Notes: generated by a model not told the origin, from the letters alone. A stretch of DNA of 64,000 nucleotides from Laburnicola sp. R22_1 (GCA_014281115.1 JACONQ010000009.1:1240001-1304000), one strand, 5' to 3'; positions 35,201 to 47,622 are shown, counted from the first letter of the stretch. Program-made: numbers and translations.

Positions 35201-37116
35201 TTTTATAAGATAATTTGTAAAGCCTTATTAACTCTATATTATTCGCAGTCTTGTGTACTAGGAGAAGGAAATATAAGCGGAGCTATGCCAGCAACGTTGT
35301 AACTTAGTTTCTCTATTAATTTAGCTCTAGCATAGCCCATTAAGACGTGTGCGTAAAGACCGAATAACGTGCAGTTAGGTAGTAGTGCAATAGAGGGTTT
35401 CTTATAGCTCCTTTTATTAGCAAGCGCTAGAAAAGGTCTATTAGTATGGTCCTCTAGTGGTGCTAGAGGAGACTATTAGTCTACTAAAACATAGTAACTG
35501 CCTATAGGTTTAACTATTGCCTAGATGGGATTCTTAGTGCTATCCTTTATATACAGGCATTCACGCCCTAAGTTAAAGTAGATATCTTTTTCTCTAAGCC
35601 TTAAGAGCGACACTAGTGAGGTAATAAAGCCCAGACATAAGGCAACGTTCCTTAATATAGTCCTTATGGGTCCACCTAGTGTCTGGATTTTAATGTCGCA
35701 TTTACCCCATACGGCGATTTTCACTAAGTCTTCTCTATAATTAATCCTTTCGCCTAGTATTGTAGGACAAATCTATATAAACTTATTAGGCTTATTATAG
35801 ACGTATATATCCAAACCATAATTAAGAATCTAAGAGTAATAGAGTACTAAGATTAGACGTCACTTATTACTTATTATAAGATATTTTATTATGTGTGCCT
35901 ATTTATATTCTCTATTAGAGGCTTAGTTGCCAGCGTTAATATAACCTATAGGTATAATACAATCTTGCTTCGCCTTCTCTCTTATTTGTATTTTATTAAG
36001 TAGCTTAGCCTATCTAGTAACCTTACTATATCTTTAAATGGCTTTAACGCAAGCTAGGTTAATTTTAAACCTAATTCCTTGCAGCCAGGTGCAGATATAT
36101 AGACAAGCTCCCCATTATAGGTTACCTAGGTGGGCGTCGCCTTTGCTATAAGAATAAGGCTTCCTTTGCAAACTACTAGCGATCTTAGTATTAGTGCGCT
36201 TTCTATTGTTCTAAAGTCCTCCTATATTGTTTAAAGGCGTTAAGCTACAGCTCTAATTTCTTGCATCTATATAGTAAGAAGACTATACTTTATTAAGCGC
36301 GGTATAGGCGGTGCCTCGTATATTGCCCTTATTTAAGCTATATAGGTACGGCGTTATTTAGTAGTGTTAAATAAGCGCCGCAATAGATACCTTATTAGGT
36401 ATACTCGGTAGTAGTGTAGGGACTATAATAAGTTACTCTGGTGTAACAATAACGCCTGCGTAATTAATAATAGCTAGTATAGTATAGACTATTAAAGCTA
36501 GTAGGTTAAGTTCTATATTAATATATACTAAATAGGCCTTATAAACTTTCTTGTTTATTATCGCTACAAACCCTAAATTAATAGCGTGAAAGACCTTAAG
36601 AAGATTAAGCTAGAGAGCGAAATCCTAGACAGCAGGAACCTTTAGTTTAATGGCCTTGTTAAGATGAATTTAGAAGTTGTTTATCTAGTCCTTAATTAAC
36701 TAGCGACTAGGCGTGTACTTCTTCGTCTTATTATATTAATAGTCTACTTCTTCTTGTTTTATAACCATTCGTTTTAAGTAGTTCTTATAAAGGAACCTAA
36801 TTTGTTCTACAATAGTGTAGTTAGTAGGCATAGAAATTAGTATATTGTCCCTTACTATACTTATAATGTGGCTTTTAAGCTTACTTAGTAATTTCTTACA
36901 TTCTTATTTACGCTTGTATTTCTCTTTCCACACTATAATATCGAGGTTTTTATTAGGATTAGATTTAACGTCTTCTAGCACCGCAAGGTTTGTAGTCTCT
37001 AGGTTAACGTATTTTAGAACGCGTAGTGTGCGCGTAGTACGTTTAAAAACTGTGTACTATGGTTTAAAGTTATCCATCCCTTTTAGTATGACTTTTTCGT
37101 TCTTTGGCGTTGTCAT
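32250..37116 (-). pseudogene. Copia F1 gag-pol polyprotein, degraded
   Basis: The start is ATG 37,116 (MTTPKNEKVILKGMDNF), a copia-type Gag that continues with YTVFKRTTRTLRVLKYVNLE. The protease-to-integrase linker is at about 35,850-35,000, and integrase and RT follow down to 33,000. RNase H is recognisable near 32,760-32,680 (LFGGLINWKATL, VVKLTTKAELILL). The RT catalytic box at about 33,385-33,345 reads FFYVNN, so both Asp of YVDD are now Asn. F2 at the same place has FYVDN. Stops are more frequent than in F2. The left boundary is approximate. Confidence 0.85.
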
Positions 37117-37359
37117 TGTAACGCGTTTGCGATAACTTTTCGCGTGTTTAGCCACTAGTGTGGGCTTTTTGTCGTGATTCGGAGTCTTATAGTGTTTTAT
37201 AGTGATTTATAGTAACTGTAATTATGGTTTTACAAATGACTTTTCGCGTTATTATTGTGAAAACTCTACTCTGGTCCGTGCGAGCGATAATGTGGCAGCA
37301 GGACTAACTAGTAAGGAGTTTTAGAGGGTGCGTAATAAGCGTTATGCTAGGCTTATAAC

Positions 37360-37539
37360 TGTAAGATAGTGGAGATCACAGTAATTTATAGTAATATGGG
37401 TTGACTATAAGAAAAGAGGTGTGTCATTACTATGAAGGACCAAGGGCCTAAAGGTGTATGGGTGAGGCGAGGCATAAGGTTATTCCGGCCGAGGTCATGT
37501 GACTAAGGACCGACCATACAGCCATGCGGCAGTCTTACA
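37360..37539 (-). repeat. Copia F1 5' LTR
   Basis: 180 bp from TGTAAGATAGTGGAG to GCAGTCTTACA, with AAAAC on its right flank. The 240 bases between it and the gag start (37,117-37,359) are leader, with no gene. Confidence 0.94.
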
Positions 37540-37544
37540 AAAAC

Positions 37545-39933
37545 TAAAAAAGTTTTCTTCTAGTACTACTAGGTCTCTAGTCTAAGTTTCTTTTCTAGTT
37601 ATAAAGTCTAAAACTTTATAACTATTAAAGTTATTAAAATCTATAAGAATTCCCTTTTTAGCTCTAGGCTCTAGTTTTTAATTTGCTCTTTATTTTTATA
37701 GAAAATAATAGAGCCCTAAATTGTAATTAACTTATAGTTAATTTTAATATTAGGATAAACTAGATTAAAAGGTATCTTATTATTAAGACTAGAATAGAGT
37801 GTTATATTATATAAATAAACACTAGAAGCTAAAGCTTCTCCCCATAGATAAAAAGAATAATTAGAATTATATAATATACACCTAATAGTCTCTATTATAG
37901 TTCTATTTATTCTTTCTATTTAACCATTTTATTCTAAGGTCCTAGGACTATTAGACTCTTATATTATACCTTCTAGAATACAAAGGTTATTAAATAAAGA
38001 ATTTTTAAATTCTAGGCCATTATCGGTTTTAATTCTTTTAATTTTACAATTAGATTACTTTTCTACCTTAGTCTTAAAGTCTTTAAAAGCTTTAAAAATA
38101 TCACTCTTATTTTTAAATAAATAGAAGTCTAGGTATCCAGTAGCAGAATCTAATATAAATAGAATATATTTATAATCTTTAGAAGTACTAGAAGTAATAG
38201 GTCCACATAAATCTAATACTACTTTATCTAAATAACTACTAGCGTTAGGAGTAATCTCTCTATTACCTTTATTAGTTATTTTAGCAGCTAGACAAATACT
38301 ACATTTAATATCCTTATAACTTTCTTTATAAGGTATATTTAATATAGTAGTAATATCTTTTAGATTTTTATAGCCTAGGCGTTTATGCCATAGTAATAAG
38401 TCTTTATTACTAATATCCTTTTAATATACAAACTAGAATTAGTCTTTATCTTTTTATTACTAAGTTTTAGTAAACCCAGATTAAGATCTAATTAGTATAA
38501 ACTATTACTTTTTATAAAAGTAAAAACTAGTTTATTATTATAATTAATATCTGCCTTAGAATTTCTAAAAAGAATATGGTAATTTAATTCTTCTAATTTA
38601 GAAATAGAAATAAGATTTATATTAAAACTAGGTACAAATAGACAATTTTTTAAAGTAAGAGTAATAGACTCTAAATTTAAAATAACGTCTCCTTTTCCTA
38701 ATACTTTTATAGAAGTATTATCTCCCCAGTTTATTGTATTATTATAATTATAAAAAGTACTAAAATAGTCTTTATTTATAATTATATGCTAGGAAGATCC
38801 AGAGTCTAAAACAAAGTTAGTTTTAACCTTATTTAAATTAGACTCTAGGGTAGTAAGTACCTTATAATCTGTTTCTTCCGCAGTATCTAGTAAATCTAAA
38901 TTATTTAGACTACTAGAACTATTTAATTCTATATTAGAGTCTTTTAACTCTATAGAACTATTAATAATATTATGAGTACTATTATATAAGGCTTTTTCTT
39001 GCCTTTTTTCTTCTAGAAACTGTGAAAAGCTTTTAGATGGCTTTTTAGTAGGACTATGCTTAGCTAATTTAATAGCTTTATCGTTTTGTTTCTTAGAAGG
39101 CTTTAAAGCATTAATATAATAACTAACGTCTTCGTTATTATTATTATTGTTATTATAATACTTAGTCTTGAAAGATTTCTTAGTATTATAGCCTTTTCCT
39201 TTAAAGCTTTTAGCTTTATTAGGAAATAACTTAAAGCAATCTATAGTAAAATGACTATTGGATTTGCAGTAGTTATAATACTTATTATTTTTAGACTTTG
39301 TAACTTTAAAGCTTTTAGTCTTAGAATTAAATTTACCCTTTTAGTATAAAGAGTAGATTTATTTTCTAGACTTTTAATCCTTCTAGATTCATCTATTAAA
39401 TTAGAAAACAAAGTTTCTAAATTAATAGTACTAGAATTATCTTAATAGAATTGTATAGTAGTAGTAATAAAAGCCTCGTAATTACTATTTAAACTTTTTA
39501 AAATAAAAGCCACTATAATTTGTATAGGGATTTCTATTTTTCTAGTCTTTAAGCTAGTAACTAGTTCTTATAACTTATATAAATATTCCTCTATATTAGA
39601 AAGATTATTTAAATTAAGTGTAAAGAACCTTTTACAAAGTAGGTATTCACTAATAAAGCCTTTAGGTGAATAAAGCTTTATAAGTAAATTCTAGGCCTCT
39701 TTAGTATTTGTATAATTTTGTATTTGCATTAAAGGACTATTACTAACCAATAATTTAATGATAGCTAAAACTTTTAAGTTTAAGCTACTATTTTAATTAT
39801 TAATAGTAGTAAATTCTAAGGCTTTTGCGTAGTCTTTTTCCTATAGGGTAGCAAAAGTTCTAATTTCCCAACTAGGGCAATTAGACTCTCCTACTGGTTT
39901 TTCTTAACTAGTAAGAAAACTATTAGAAGACAT
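37545..39933 (-). pseudogene. Element E gag, protease and integrase, few stops
   Basis: The start is ATG 39,933 (MSSNSFLTS). Gag includes EYLYKL.ELVTSLKTRKIEI and the zinc knuckle CKSNSHFTIDC near 39,290-39,240, whose first Cys has become Tyr. The protease motif FVLDSGSS is near 38,815. The GAG-pre-integrase HKRLGYKNLKDI and CSICLAAK are at about 38,400-38,280. Integrase shows VVLDLCGPITSTSKDYKYI, RIKTDNGLEFKNSLF and NG.IERINRTI, that is the DD35E residues. Some in-frame TAG/TAA codons remain. Compared with B, C, D and F the catalytic motifs are remarkably intact for the outermost element. From 39,934 to 40,221 I see only AT-rich sequence, probably the rest of the E leader/LTR. Confidence 0.88.
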
Positions 39934-40221
39934 ATTTAAATAGCTTTATATATTATATACAATAATAGGTCGGCTTGCTAAACACCTTTTTTAACCATTT
40001 TTTTAGTTTATGGTTAAAGTAGATTAAGATAGAAGGTTATTATATACTATATATAGCATCTAATTCTAATTAAAAACCAACCTTAAATATCTAACAACGT
40101 AATAATAGTTTAAACTTTAAACTCACTCGCACCTTGTCTATGCTTTATAAGCTCCTAACTTATATAAGATTTACTTACGGCGTATATAGTACACCTAGCT
40201 TATTACTACTATTATTATTAG

Positions 40222-41200
40222 TTATCTGCGCTCGCGCGCCAAATAAGCCAACTTAACAGCAATAATAACTAGAAGAATCTTGCGAATCTATGCAACGCTT
40301 TCGTCACACTAGAGCTTGTTAATAAAGACCTTATTATCCTCCTTTTGTGTCCTCTACTAGATTCTATTACTAATAAGAAGCAATTGCATCTACTAGAGCG
40401 GAAATTTAACCTTATAGTACTTCGCAAACTAGATAAGCTGCCAACCTAACTAGTACACTAGGACTGCCTTATGGATAGTTAAGTATACCTACTCCTCGCG
40501 CTAGATAAGCATTTAACAAATAGAATAAAACTCTAGCGTGGTTACTTTAATAGCCTCTTTAATAGCAGTGGTGCAAATCTTTAGTGTGTACTTTTTAGCA
40601 ATAGCAAGTACTTCTTTAGAAGCAACGTTAATGCCTAGATAGATAGTAGTGTCAGATACGTAAGTATCTTTGATGAGATGAGATGAAAGTGATGGATTTG
40701 ATGATGAATTGATTGTCGAGTGATCTCTGTCGGAGAAGCTCAGCTATCGTACGCAATATCTATCTAGCGCTAAGACGCACTAGTAATAGTGCGGAGTAGT
40801 GTAACAGTAGTACGTCAGTCTCCTTTGTGTATTTCACAGTGATCTCACAGTGAAATCACTCTAAGTTACACTAACTGTCGTTATAAGGAGACCATGTGAT
40901 CGGACGCACGTGACTACTGGATTTCACAGTGAAATCACAATGATTTCCAGTGACCTGATATCTGACAAGTAGGGTGTAGAGAGATAGTAATAGGAGGAGA
41001 TTTGTTAAGAATAACCTTAATGCGGCAATAGAGCGATAGTGTATCTAGTACGTATTACCCTTATCCCACTACTATAAGTATAGCAGTACATATCTATTAA
41101 TATAGTAAATGCCAAATATTAACTTATATTATTTGCAACAATTTAGATAGCGGTTTGCGATAGTTAGAATGGCGGAGGATAGATAGGACTTATAGCGTGG
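40222..41200 (-). pseudogene. Unidentified ORF remnant split by a solo LTR
   Basis: On the minus strand a reading whose stops are nearly all TAA/TAG (as from Gln or Trp codons) runs from about 41,100 to a TAA at 40,222. It passes through the solo LTR site without a change of frame once the LTR and one AGTAG are removed: SLHPTIYLGINVASKEVL spans the joint. Further along are AIAKKYTLKICTTAIKEA and KVFINKL.CDESVA.IRKIL, ending LAYLARERR. It is basic and probably mostly helical. I do not recognise the family. It could be part of a Gag, of a transposase or of a host gene. The upstream end is uncertain. Confidence 0.5.
40650..40967 (-). repeat. Solo LTR related to copia B, 318 bp
   Basis: It starts TGTCAGATACGTAAG and ends GATATCTGACA, flanked by perfect AGTAG duplications (40,645-40,649 and 40,968-40,972). 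It shares 'tctgtcggagaagct' and the TCACAGTGA cluster (40,834-40,842, 40,845-40,853, 40,924-40,932) with the copia B LTR, so I assign it to a related copia family. No internal sequence is left, as expected after recombination between two LTRs. Orientation is inferred from B. Confidence 0.9.
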
Positions 41201-41334
41201 CCGCGCTAAAGCCTTTTATCCCTCTTCTAAAGTTCTAACTATAGCCTCTTAATAAATTAACTTTGCATATCGGAGCTATGCGCGCTAAGACTGCCAAGCT
41301 CGCTTAGTAGTTTAAACGCGCATTTTTTTATTAT

Positions 41335-41440
41335 TACCTTTTTACGCCTGTTTTAATTACTAAGCAGGGGGCTCTGCTTTTTTTATTATGTTATTTAAGA
41401 TAAAAGCCTTTGTCTTCCTACCCCTAGGTAGATAAAATAA
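41335..41440 (-). repeat. Dispersed repeat, inverted relative to 55,300-55,515
   Basis: Shared landmarks are 'taattactaagcagggggct' here and its complement-like form near 55,365-55,385, plus 'acccctaggtag' here and 'ctacctagg' there. At 55,300-55,515 the unit occurs twice in tandem. Family unknown. It may be the end of an otherwise unseen element. Confidence 0.6.
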
Positions 41441-41689
41441 CGCCACATAAAATAATAATATAATAGCTTTATAAAAACGCTACTATTTTATCGTTTATTA
41501 TTAGAGTCTTATAAGTAAAAGATAAGGTTTAAAACCTATAATAAGTTTTAATAAAGTTTTATTTATAAAGTATTAGAAGTTTTTAGAGTAATAACTTTTA
41601 ATAATACTTTATAAAACCATACATAAGTATTTTAAAGTAAAAGCTAAAAACCTTATAAAGGATTTAAATTCTTTTTATTTTTATAAATA

Positions 41690-41964
41690 CTTAGGTATAG
41701 AATAAAGACTTCTATATCTTTTTAATTCGCTTTAATTTTAAAGTCCTCTTTAGACCTTAGAAAAACAAAGAGGATATAAGCTTCTAGCTTAAATTTCCTA
41801 TGTGCTTTTATTATTTCTTTATATAATACTTTAGGTAAAGTATTTTTAAGAAATAAGGCTATATAAGACTAAGTAGCATAATTCTCTAAATCGAATTCCC
41901 CGTTTTAATAAGGAGATAAATAATTAAAAAGGACTTAATACTAGGTATCAAATTTAGTTTTTAA
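41690..41964 (-). pseudogene. Unidentified coding remnant interrupted by F2
   Basis: The minus-strand reading LKTKFDT, then NGEFDLENYAT, SYIALFLKNTLPKVLYKEII and LEAYILFVFLRSKEDFKIKA has stops only at TAG/TAA codons, the pattern of a mutated frame. It continues to the right of F2 from 47,808 for a short way. The composition (a short helical protein without cysteines) would suit a retrotransposon Gag, but this is a guess. The AT-rich flank 41,440-41,690 shows nothing else. Confidence 0.45.
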
Positions 41965-41969
41965 ATTAT

Positions 41970-42149
41970 TGTAAGATAGTAGAGATCACAGTAATTCATA
42001 GTGATATGAGTTAACCATAAGAAAAGAGGTGTGTTATTACTATGGAGGACCGAGGGCCTAAAGGTGTATAGGTGAGGCTAGGCATAAGGTTATTCCGGCC
42101 GAGGTCATGTGACCAAGAACCAACCATACAGCCATGCGGCAGTCTTACA
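41970..42149 (-). repeat. Copia F2 3' LTR
   Basis: 180 bp, TGTAAGATAGTAGAG to GCAGTCTTACA. The polypurine tract TAAAGGGGGTG (minus strand) is at 42,150-42,160. Confidence 0.95.
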
Positions 42150-42539
42150 CACCCCCTTTAGATTGCTAATAGTGGTAATCTAAGAGATGCCAGGTCCTAA
42201 GTTAAAACAGGTATGCGTGGCGATAAGAGATAAAGTTAAAATGGCGCGATAGGCAACAAACAACTCCCAACCTTAGTAAGGGGAAGAAAAAGGAGCTGTT
42301 AGCAGGTTCTTATATAGGCTGCTTGCTATAAAAGTTACCCTAAAACACTATAATAATAGTGTGAGTGAGCTAAAAGGTGTCAGACTAGAGGGGCGCGTGG
42401 CTATGTGCCTTATTAACATATAGAGATAGAGGAGTATTAGACTAGAGGAGCGCGTAGCTATAGGCCTTATCGACACAGTAAAACAAAGTGATTCTGGAGA
42501 CTATGGGCGTAGGGATAGAGTAAGATTTATAGGTTACCT

Positions 42540-45500
42540 AAACTGCTAATGTTTTGCTATAAGGTTGCAGAGGTATAAGAGCTTAAAGACTCTACTTGTT
42601 TACCTATAATCTGCTTTAGAATAGGCTTAAGTTGTAAGAGCTTTAACTATTTCTAATGCTTCTATTTAGGTAGAAGTTTTATAAGGCTGTTAGCGGGCTA
42701 AGAGTTAGTTTTAATATAAGTAGGAGTAATAGTTTCTTATAGTGCCTATTCCTATAACTAATAGTGGTGTATATCTACGTGTTAAAGGGTTGTCTTTAGC
42801 TAAGGGGACTCTGTAACTAGTAAACGAATTGTCTATTTGTTATTATAGTACATAGAGGGTTGTTCCTTAAAGTCTAGATAGAAATTATTAAAGATTCTAG
42901 ACTACTAGTAGTACTTAGTGTACCCTATAGAGAGTAAGATAAGTTTAGCTTTAGTAGTTAACTTAACAACACAGCGTTAGAGCGTTGCTTTCTAGTTAAT
43001 TAGACCGCCAAATAGGAAGAAGATATAGTCTTATAAGGACTTGCGGGTTGCCTTATAATTGGCGTAAGACGCGTTAGTTGCGCTATAGAAGTTAGTCTCT
43101 TTGGTATCTTTTTAATAGAGATGCGGAGTAGTGTAGTCTATAGAGTAGTGCAGTGCTAGGTCCTAGGAGTAATGTAGGTATGCGAGGCACTAATATGCAG
43201 CTGATAAGTGTTTGGGGCCAGGGTTAGTAAGGAATTTAGCCAATTTTAAATAAGCTTTGGCGATATCTAGACGTGTAGCACTAGCGGCGTAGCTAATAGA
43301 TCCAACTATCTAGGAGTAATAATAAGATGCGTTCTTATTCTTAGACTCTATTAATGGTATAAGCTCCTTAAAAGGTAGAGGTAAAGCAGGTGCCTTAGTC
43401 TAGGACGACTTTTAAGGTGCTAGGTATTTAGCGTAGATTTTCTAGATATAGTTACGTTGTAACAACTAAAGATGACTATTATCGCGGTCTCTGTGTGTGG
43501 TAATACTATAGAAAGTAGAGTTCTCTTGGCCTTGCAAGTCGGTGATTTTATACCGTTTAACAAGCTTATATTTAAAGGCGTTAAGAAAGGATAAATGACC
43601 TAGAAGGGCTATAGTAATAATGTTGTCCACGTAAAAGAAGACGATAATGCGGTTGTCTCTCTATAGATAGGGTGCATTAAGTACTAGTAATAGACTAAAG
43701 CTCTTAAGTGTAGTTGTAAAGTCTTCGTACCAGAGTAGTAGTGACGTCTTAAGGCTATAAAGGGCGCGATAAAGTTGCCAGTAGTGCCCGCTGTTATGGA
43801 AACCTTCTAGTTAAAAGGTGTAAATAGGTTTGGGAAGTTTAGCGTTAGTAAAAGCATTAATAGTGTTGTATTAACGTATGTCTATATTAAAGTAGGCGGC
43901 AATTGCCATAAGAGCGCGGAATATTCGTATAGCAAGAGTAGCAGTATAGGTGTTACCTATAATAGTCTGCAAGTCTCCTCTTACAACAATCCTTACTTTA
44001 AACTTAGCTAGATAGCCTTAATTAAATTTGTATGTAAAGACCTATATAAGTGGCAAGACTTTAATACTTAGAGAAAGCTCTAAGAGCGGAATCTTAGTGT
44101 ATGTCTCCTTTCTAGCAATAGTATTTAGCTCCTTCTTCGCAGCTGCCATAAAGCCTTCTCTAAACTATATAGGGAGTTTTAGGACATTATTCTAAAATTA
44201 AGGCAGGGGCGGAAGCTAGTCTCTATAGACTCGCCGTAATAGTGCGATTAATTAGGGCACTTTGTCTAGTAGTGAGGCTGACGCGAACGTGTTCCAATAA
44301 GTCTAGATAGCGTTAGTAGCAGAATTTTGTATGCGTTTAGGCAACACGTTAGTAGTTTGGAGATAGGTATTAGTTCTGTATCGCTTTCTTTGCGTAGGAG
44401 GTCCTATTAATATAGGTGTAGGGGACGCAGAGGACTAAGAGGGCGTTGGCGATATAGCTGTTACTAACGTTGGCAGCGCGGAGGTTCGATTAACTATAGA
44501 AACTAGTAAAGGGTATGCATCTCTGCCATGGTGTACATTATAAGCTTGGCCTGATTTCTTGCCTGCGAGTAGGGTTTTAGTGGGAAGGATAGACAGCTTA
44601 GCGTCTTTATATACTTCCTTATTAGAATCTTCCTACTTACTTTCTAATTCTTTAACCTTAATATTGTTAATGGCTTAATCTAACTAAATACTAAGTAGGC
44701 TCTCTTTATTAGTGGACCCAAAGAATAGTTCTTTATTAAAGGTAACATCCCTTATTTGAATGACCTTGCCTCTGTGTCCGTGGGATACAGCTTTTAGTAC
44801 CCATATATAGTAGATATTGCGTAAGTTTACGCCTACTAAGTAACTAATAAGCGCTCTTGGGGAAAGCTTGTCTATTTGGGGAATCTTCTTGCGAAGGTAG
44901 TATGCTCTACATCCGTAGATGCGTAGATAAGCTATAGAGGGCGGTTTGCCGTGTGCAGCCTCAAATAGTGTAGTCTAGTTTAATAATTTAACAGGAGTCC
45001 GATTAAGTAGATATGCCGCATAGACGTACATCTCTTCGCATAGGTAAAGTAGAAGATTAGACAAAGTCCTAAGTAATTAAGACACAGTGATTAGCATCTT
45101 TCCTAATTGTTCTATATGGCCTAATTATTCTATAGTGTTAGGGGACTAGAGCTGTATAGTAATGCCTTGTTATTTGCAGTGCTTAACTACACTAAGGTTA
45201 TTTTAAAACCTATAAGCTCTCTTTCTGTCTATTAGTACGAACACTAGACTAGTGTTATAGCGGCGTTTAATATGTCTGTTTATAAGTTTAAAGACTCTAT
45301 TTAGGACATCTATAGATCGATTGGGTATGCCATACACTATATAGGTCTTAGAGACAAGACAGTAACTATAAAAGATGTACTAGTTGCCCGCAAGAGATTT
45401 GGCGTTAAGTGCAATAATATTAATGGCAATAGCTTTAAATACACGCATAGGTTAGTGCTCTTTATTAGATCTCTATAAGATAATCTGTAAAGCCTTATTA

Positions 45501-47386
45501 ACTCTGTATTGTTTATAGTCTTGTGTACTAGGGGGAGGAGATGTGAGTGGAGCTATGCTAGCAACGTTGTGACTTAGTTTCTCTATTAATTTAGCTCTAG
45601 TATAGCCTATTAAGACGTGTGCGTAAAGACTAGATAACGTGCGGTTAGGTAGTAGTGCAATAGAGGGTTTCTTATAGCTCCTTTTGTTAGTAAGCGCCAG
45701 GAAAGGTCTGTTAGTGTGGTCCTCTAGTGGTGCTAGGGGAGACTATTAGTCCACTAGAACATAGTAACCGCCTATAGGTTTAACTATTGCCTAAATAGGA
45801 TTCTTAGTGCTATCCTTTGTGTATAGGCATTCACGCCCTAAGTTAAAATGGATATCTTTTCCTCTAAGCCTTAAGAGCGACACTAGTGAGGTGATAAAGC
45901 CTAGACATAAGGCAACATTCCTTAATATAGTTCTTATAGGTCTACCTAGTGTCTAGATTTCGATGTCGCATTCACCCCATGCGGCGATTTTCACTAAGTC
46001 TTCTCTATAACTAATCCTTTTGCCTAGTATCGCAGGACAAATCTATGTGAACTTGTTAGGCTTATTACAGACATGTATGTCTGAACCACAATTAAGGATC
46101 TAAGAGTAATGGAGTACTAAGGTTAGACATCGCTTATTGCTTATTGCAAGGTATTTTGTTACATATGCCTATTTGTATTCTCTATTAGAGGCTTAGTTGC
46201 CAGCGTTAATATAACCTATAAGTGTAACGCGATCTCGCTTCGCCTTCTCTCTTGTTTATATTTTGTTAAGTAGCTTAGCCTATTTAGTAACCTCACTATA
46301 TCTTTAAATGGCTTTAACGCAAGCTAGGTTGATTTTAAACCTAATTCCTTGCAGCTAGGTGCAGATGTATGGACAAGCTCTCTATTATGGGTTACCTGGG
46401 TGGGCGTCGCCTTTGCCACAAGGACAAGGCTTTCTTTGCGAACTACTAGCGATCTTAGTGTTAGTGCGCTTTCTATTGTTCTAAAGTCCTCCTATATTGT
46501 TTAAAGGCATTAAGCTACAGCTCTAATTTCTTACATCTGTATAATAAGGAGACTGTGCTCTATTAAGCGCGGTATAGGCAGTGCCTTATATGTTGCCCTT
46601 GTTTAAGCTGTGTAGGTACGGCGTTGTTTAGTAGTGTTAAATAAGCGCCGCGACAGATACCTCGTCGGGTATACTTAGTAGTGGTGTAGAGACTATAATA
46701 AGTTATTCTAGTGTAACAATAACGCCTACGCGATTAATAATAGCTAGTATAGTGTAGACTATTAAAGCTAGTGGATTAAGTTCTGCGTTAACATATGCTA
46801 AACAGGCCTTATAGACTTTCTTGTTTATTATTGCTGCAAACCCTAAATTAATAGCGTGAAAGACCTTAAGAAGATCGAGCTGGGGAGCGAAACCCTGGAC
46901 AGCTGGAACCTTTAGTTTAATGGCCTTGTTGAGATGAATTTAGAAGTCGATTATCTAGTTCTTAATTAACTGGCGACTAGGCGTGTACTTCTTTGCCTTG
47001 TTGTATTAATAGTCTGCTTCTTTTTGTTTTATAACTATTGGTTTTAAGTAGTTCTTATAAAGGAACCTAATTTATTCTGCAATAGTGTAGTTGGCAGGCA
47101 TAGAAATTAGTATATTGTCCCTTACTATACTTATAATATAGCTTTTAAGCTTGCTTAGCAATTTCTCGCGTTCTTATTTGCGCTTATATTTCTCTTTCCA
47201 CACTGCAATGTTAAGGTTTTTATCAGGGTCAGATTCAACATCTTCTAGCACCGCAAGGTTTGTAGTCTCTAGGTTAACGTATTTTAGGGCGCGTAGTGTG
47301 CGCGCGATACGTTTAAAAACTGTGTACCATAGTTTAAAGTTGTCCATCCCTTTTAGTATAACTTTTTCGTCCTTTAGCGTTGCCAT
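42540..47386 (-). pseudogene. Copia F2 gag-pol polyprotein
   Basis: The start is ATG 47,386 (MATLKDEKVILKGMDNFKLW). About 70 residues of Gag are open. The protease region near 46,110-46,050 reads ILNCGSDIHVCNKPNKF, with Asn where the catalytic Asp is expected. The integrase end and linker are at 45,300-44,600. RT spans about 44,130-43,560: LPLI.VFTYKFN, LYRALYSLKTSLLLWYEDF and FFYVDNIITIALL (YVDD to YVDN), then GSISYAASATRLDIAKAY. RNase H at about 43,050-42,850 reads FFLFGGLIN.KATL and VVKLTTKAKLILLSIGYTKYY. I could read this from protease to RNase H without a frameshift. The main damage is TAG/TAA. The C-terminal limit is approximate. Confidence 0.88.
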
Positions 47387-47622
47387 TATGACGCGTTTGC
47401 GATAACTTTTCGCGTGTTTAGCCACTAGTGTGGGCTTTTCGTCGTAATTTAAAGTCTTATAGTGTTTTACATAGTAACTGTAATTGTAGTTTTTGCAAAT
47501 AACTTTTCGCGTTGTTGTTGTGAAAACTCTACTCTGGTCCGTGCGAGCGATAATGTGGCAGCAGGACTAACTAGTAAGGAGTTTCAGAGGGTGCGCAATA
47601 AGCGTTGTGCTGGGCTCATAAC

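Larger units (their letters stand above)
30932..37539 (-). mobile_element. Copia element F1, complete, 6608 bp
   Basis: Two 180-bp LTRs (30,932-31,111 and 37,360-37,539) are flanked by AAAAC (30,927-30,931 and 37,540-37,544). It is inserted into element E between its integrase and RT. It is a sister of F2 (41,970-47,802) and is about 775 bp longer, because the 3' part has a partial duplication. Confidence 0.95.
1..40000 (-). mobile_element. Copia element E, outermost host of the nest (both ends unresolved)
   Basis: This is a minus-strand Ty1/copia retrotransposon read in three exposed pieces: gag-protease-integrase at 37,545-39,933, the main reverse transcriptase part at 29,703-30,931, and the end of RT with RNase H at 401-1064. 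The pieces follow copia order and the reading continues across both insertions, A1 and F1. I could not find a matched LTR pair. The left end carries a tandem repeat (161-405) and may leave the window, and the right end lies somewhere after 39,933. Nesting makes it the oldest element in the left 40 kb. The right boundary given is approximate. Confidence 0.85.

Noticed and set aside
36845..37135. Plus-strand frames at 36,845 and 47,151
   Set aside because: They are similar to each other only because both are antisense to the copia F gag.
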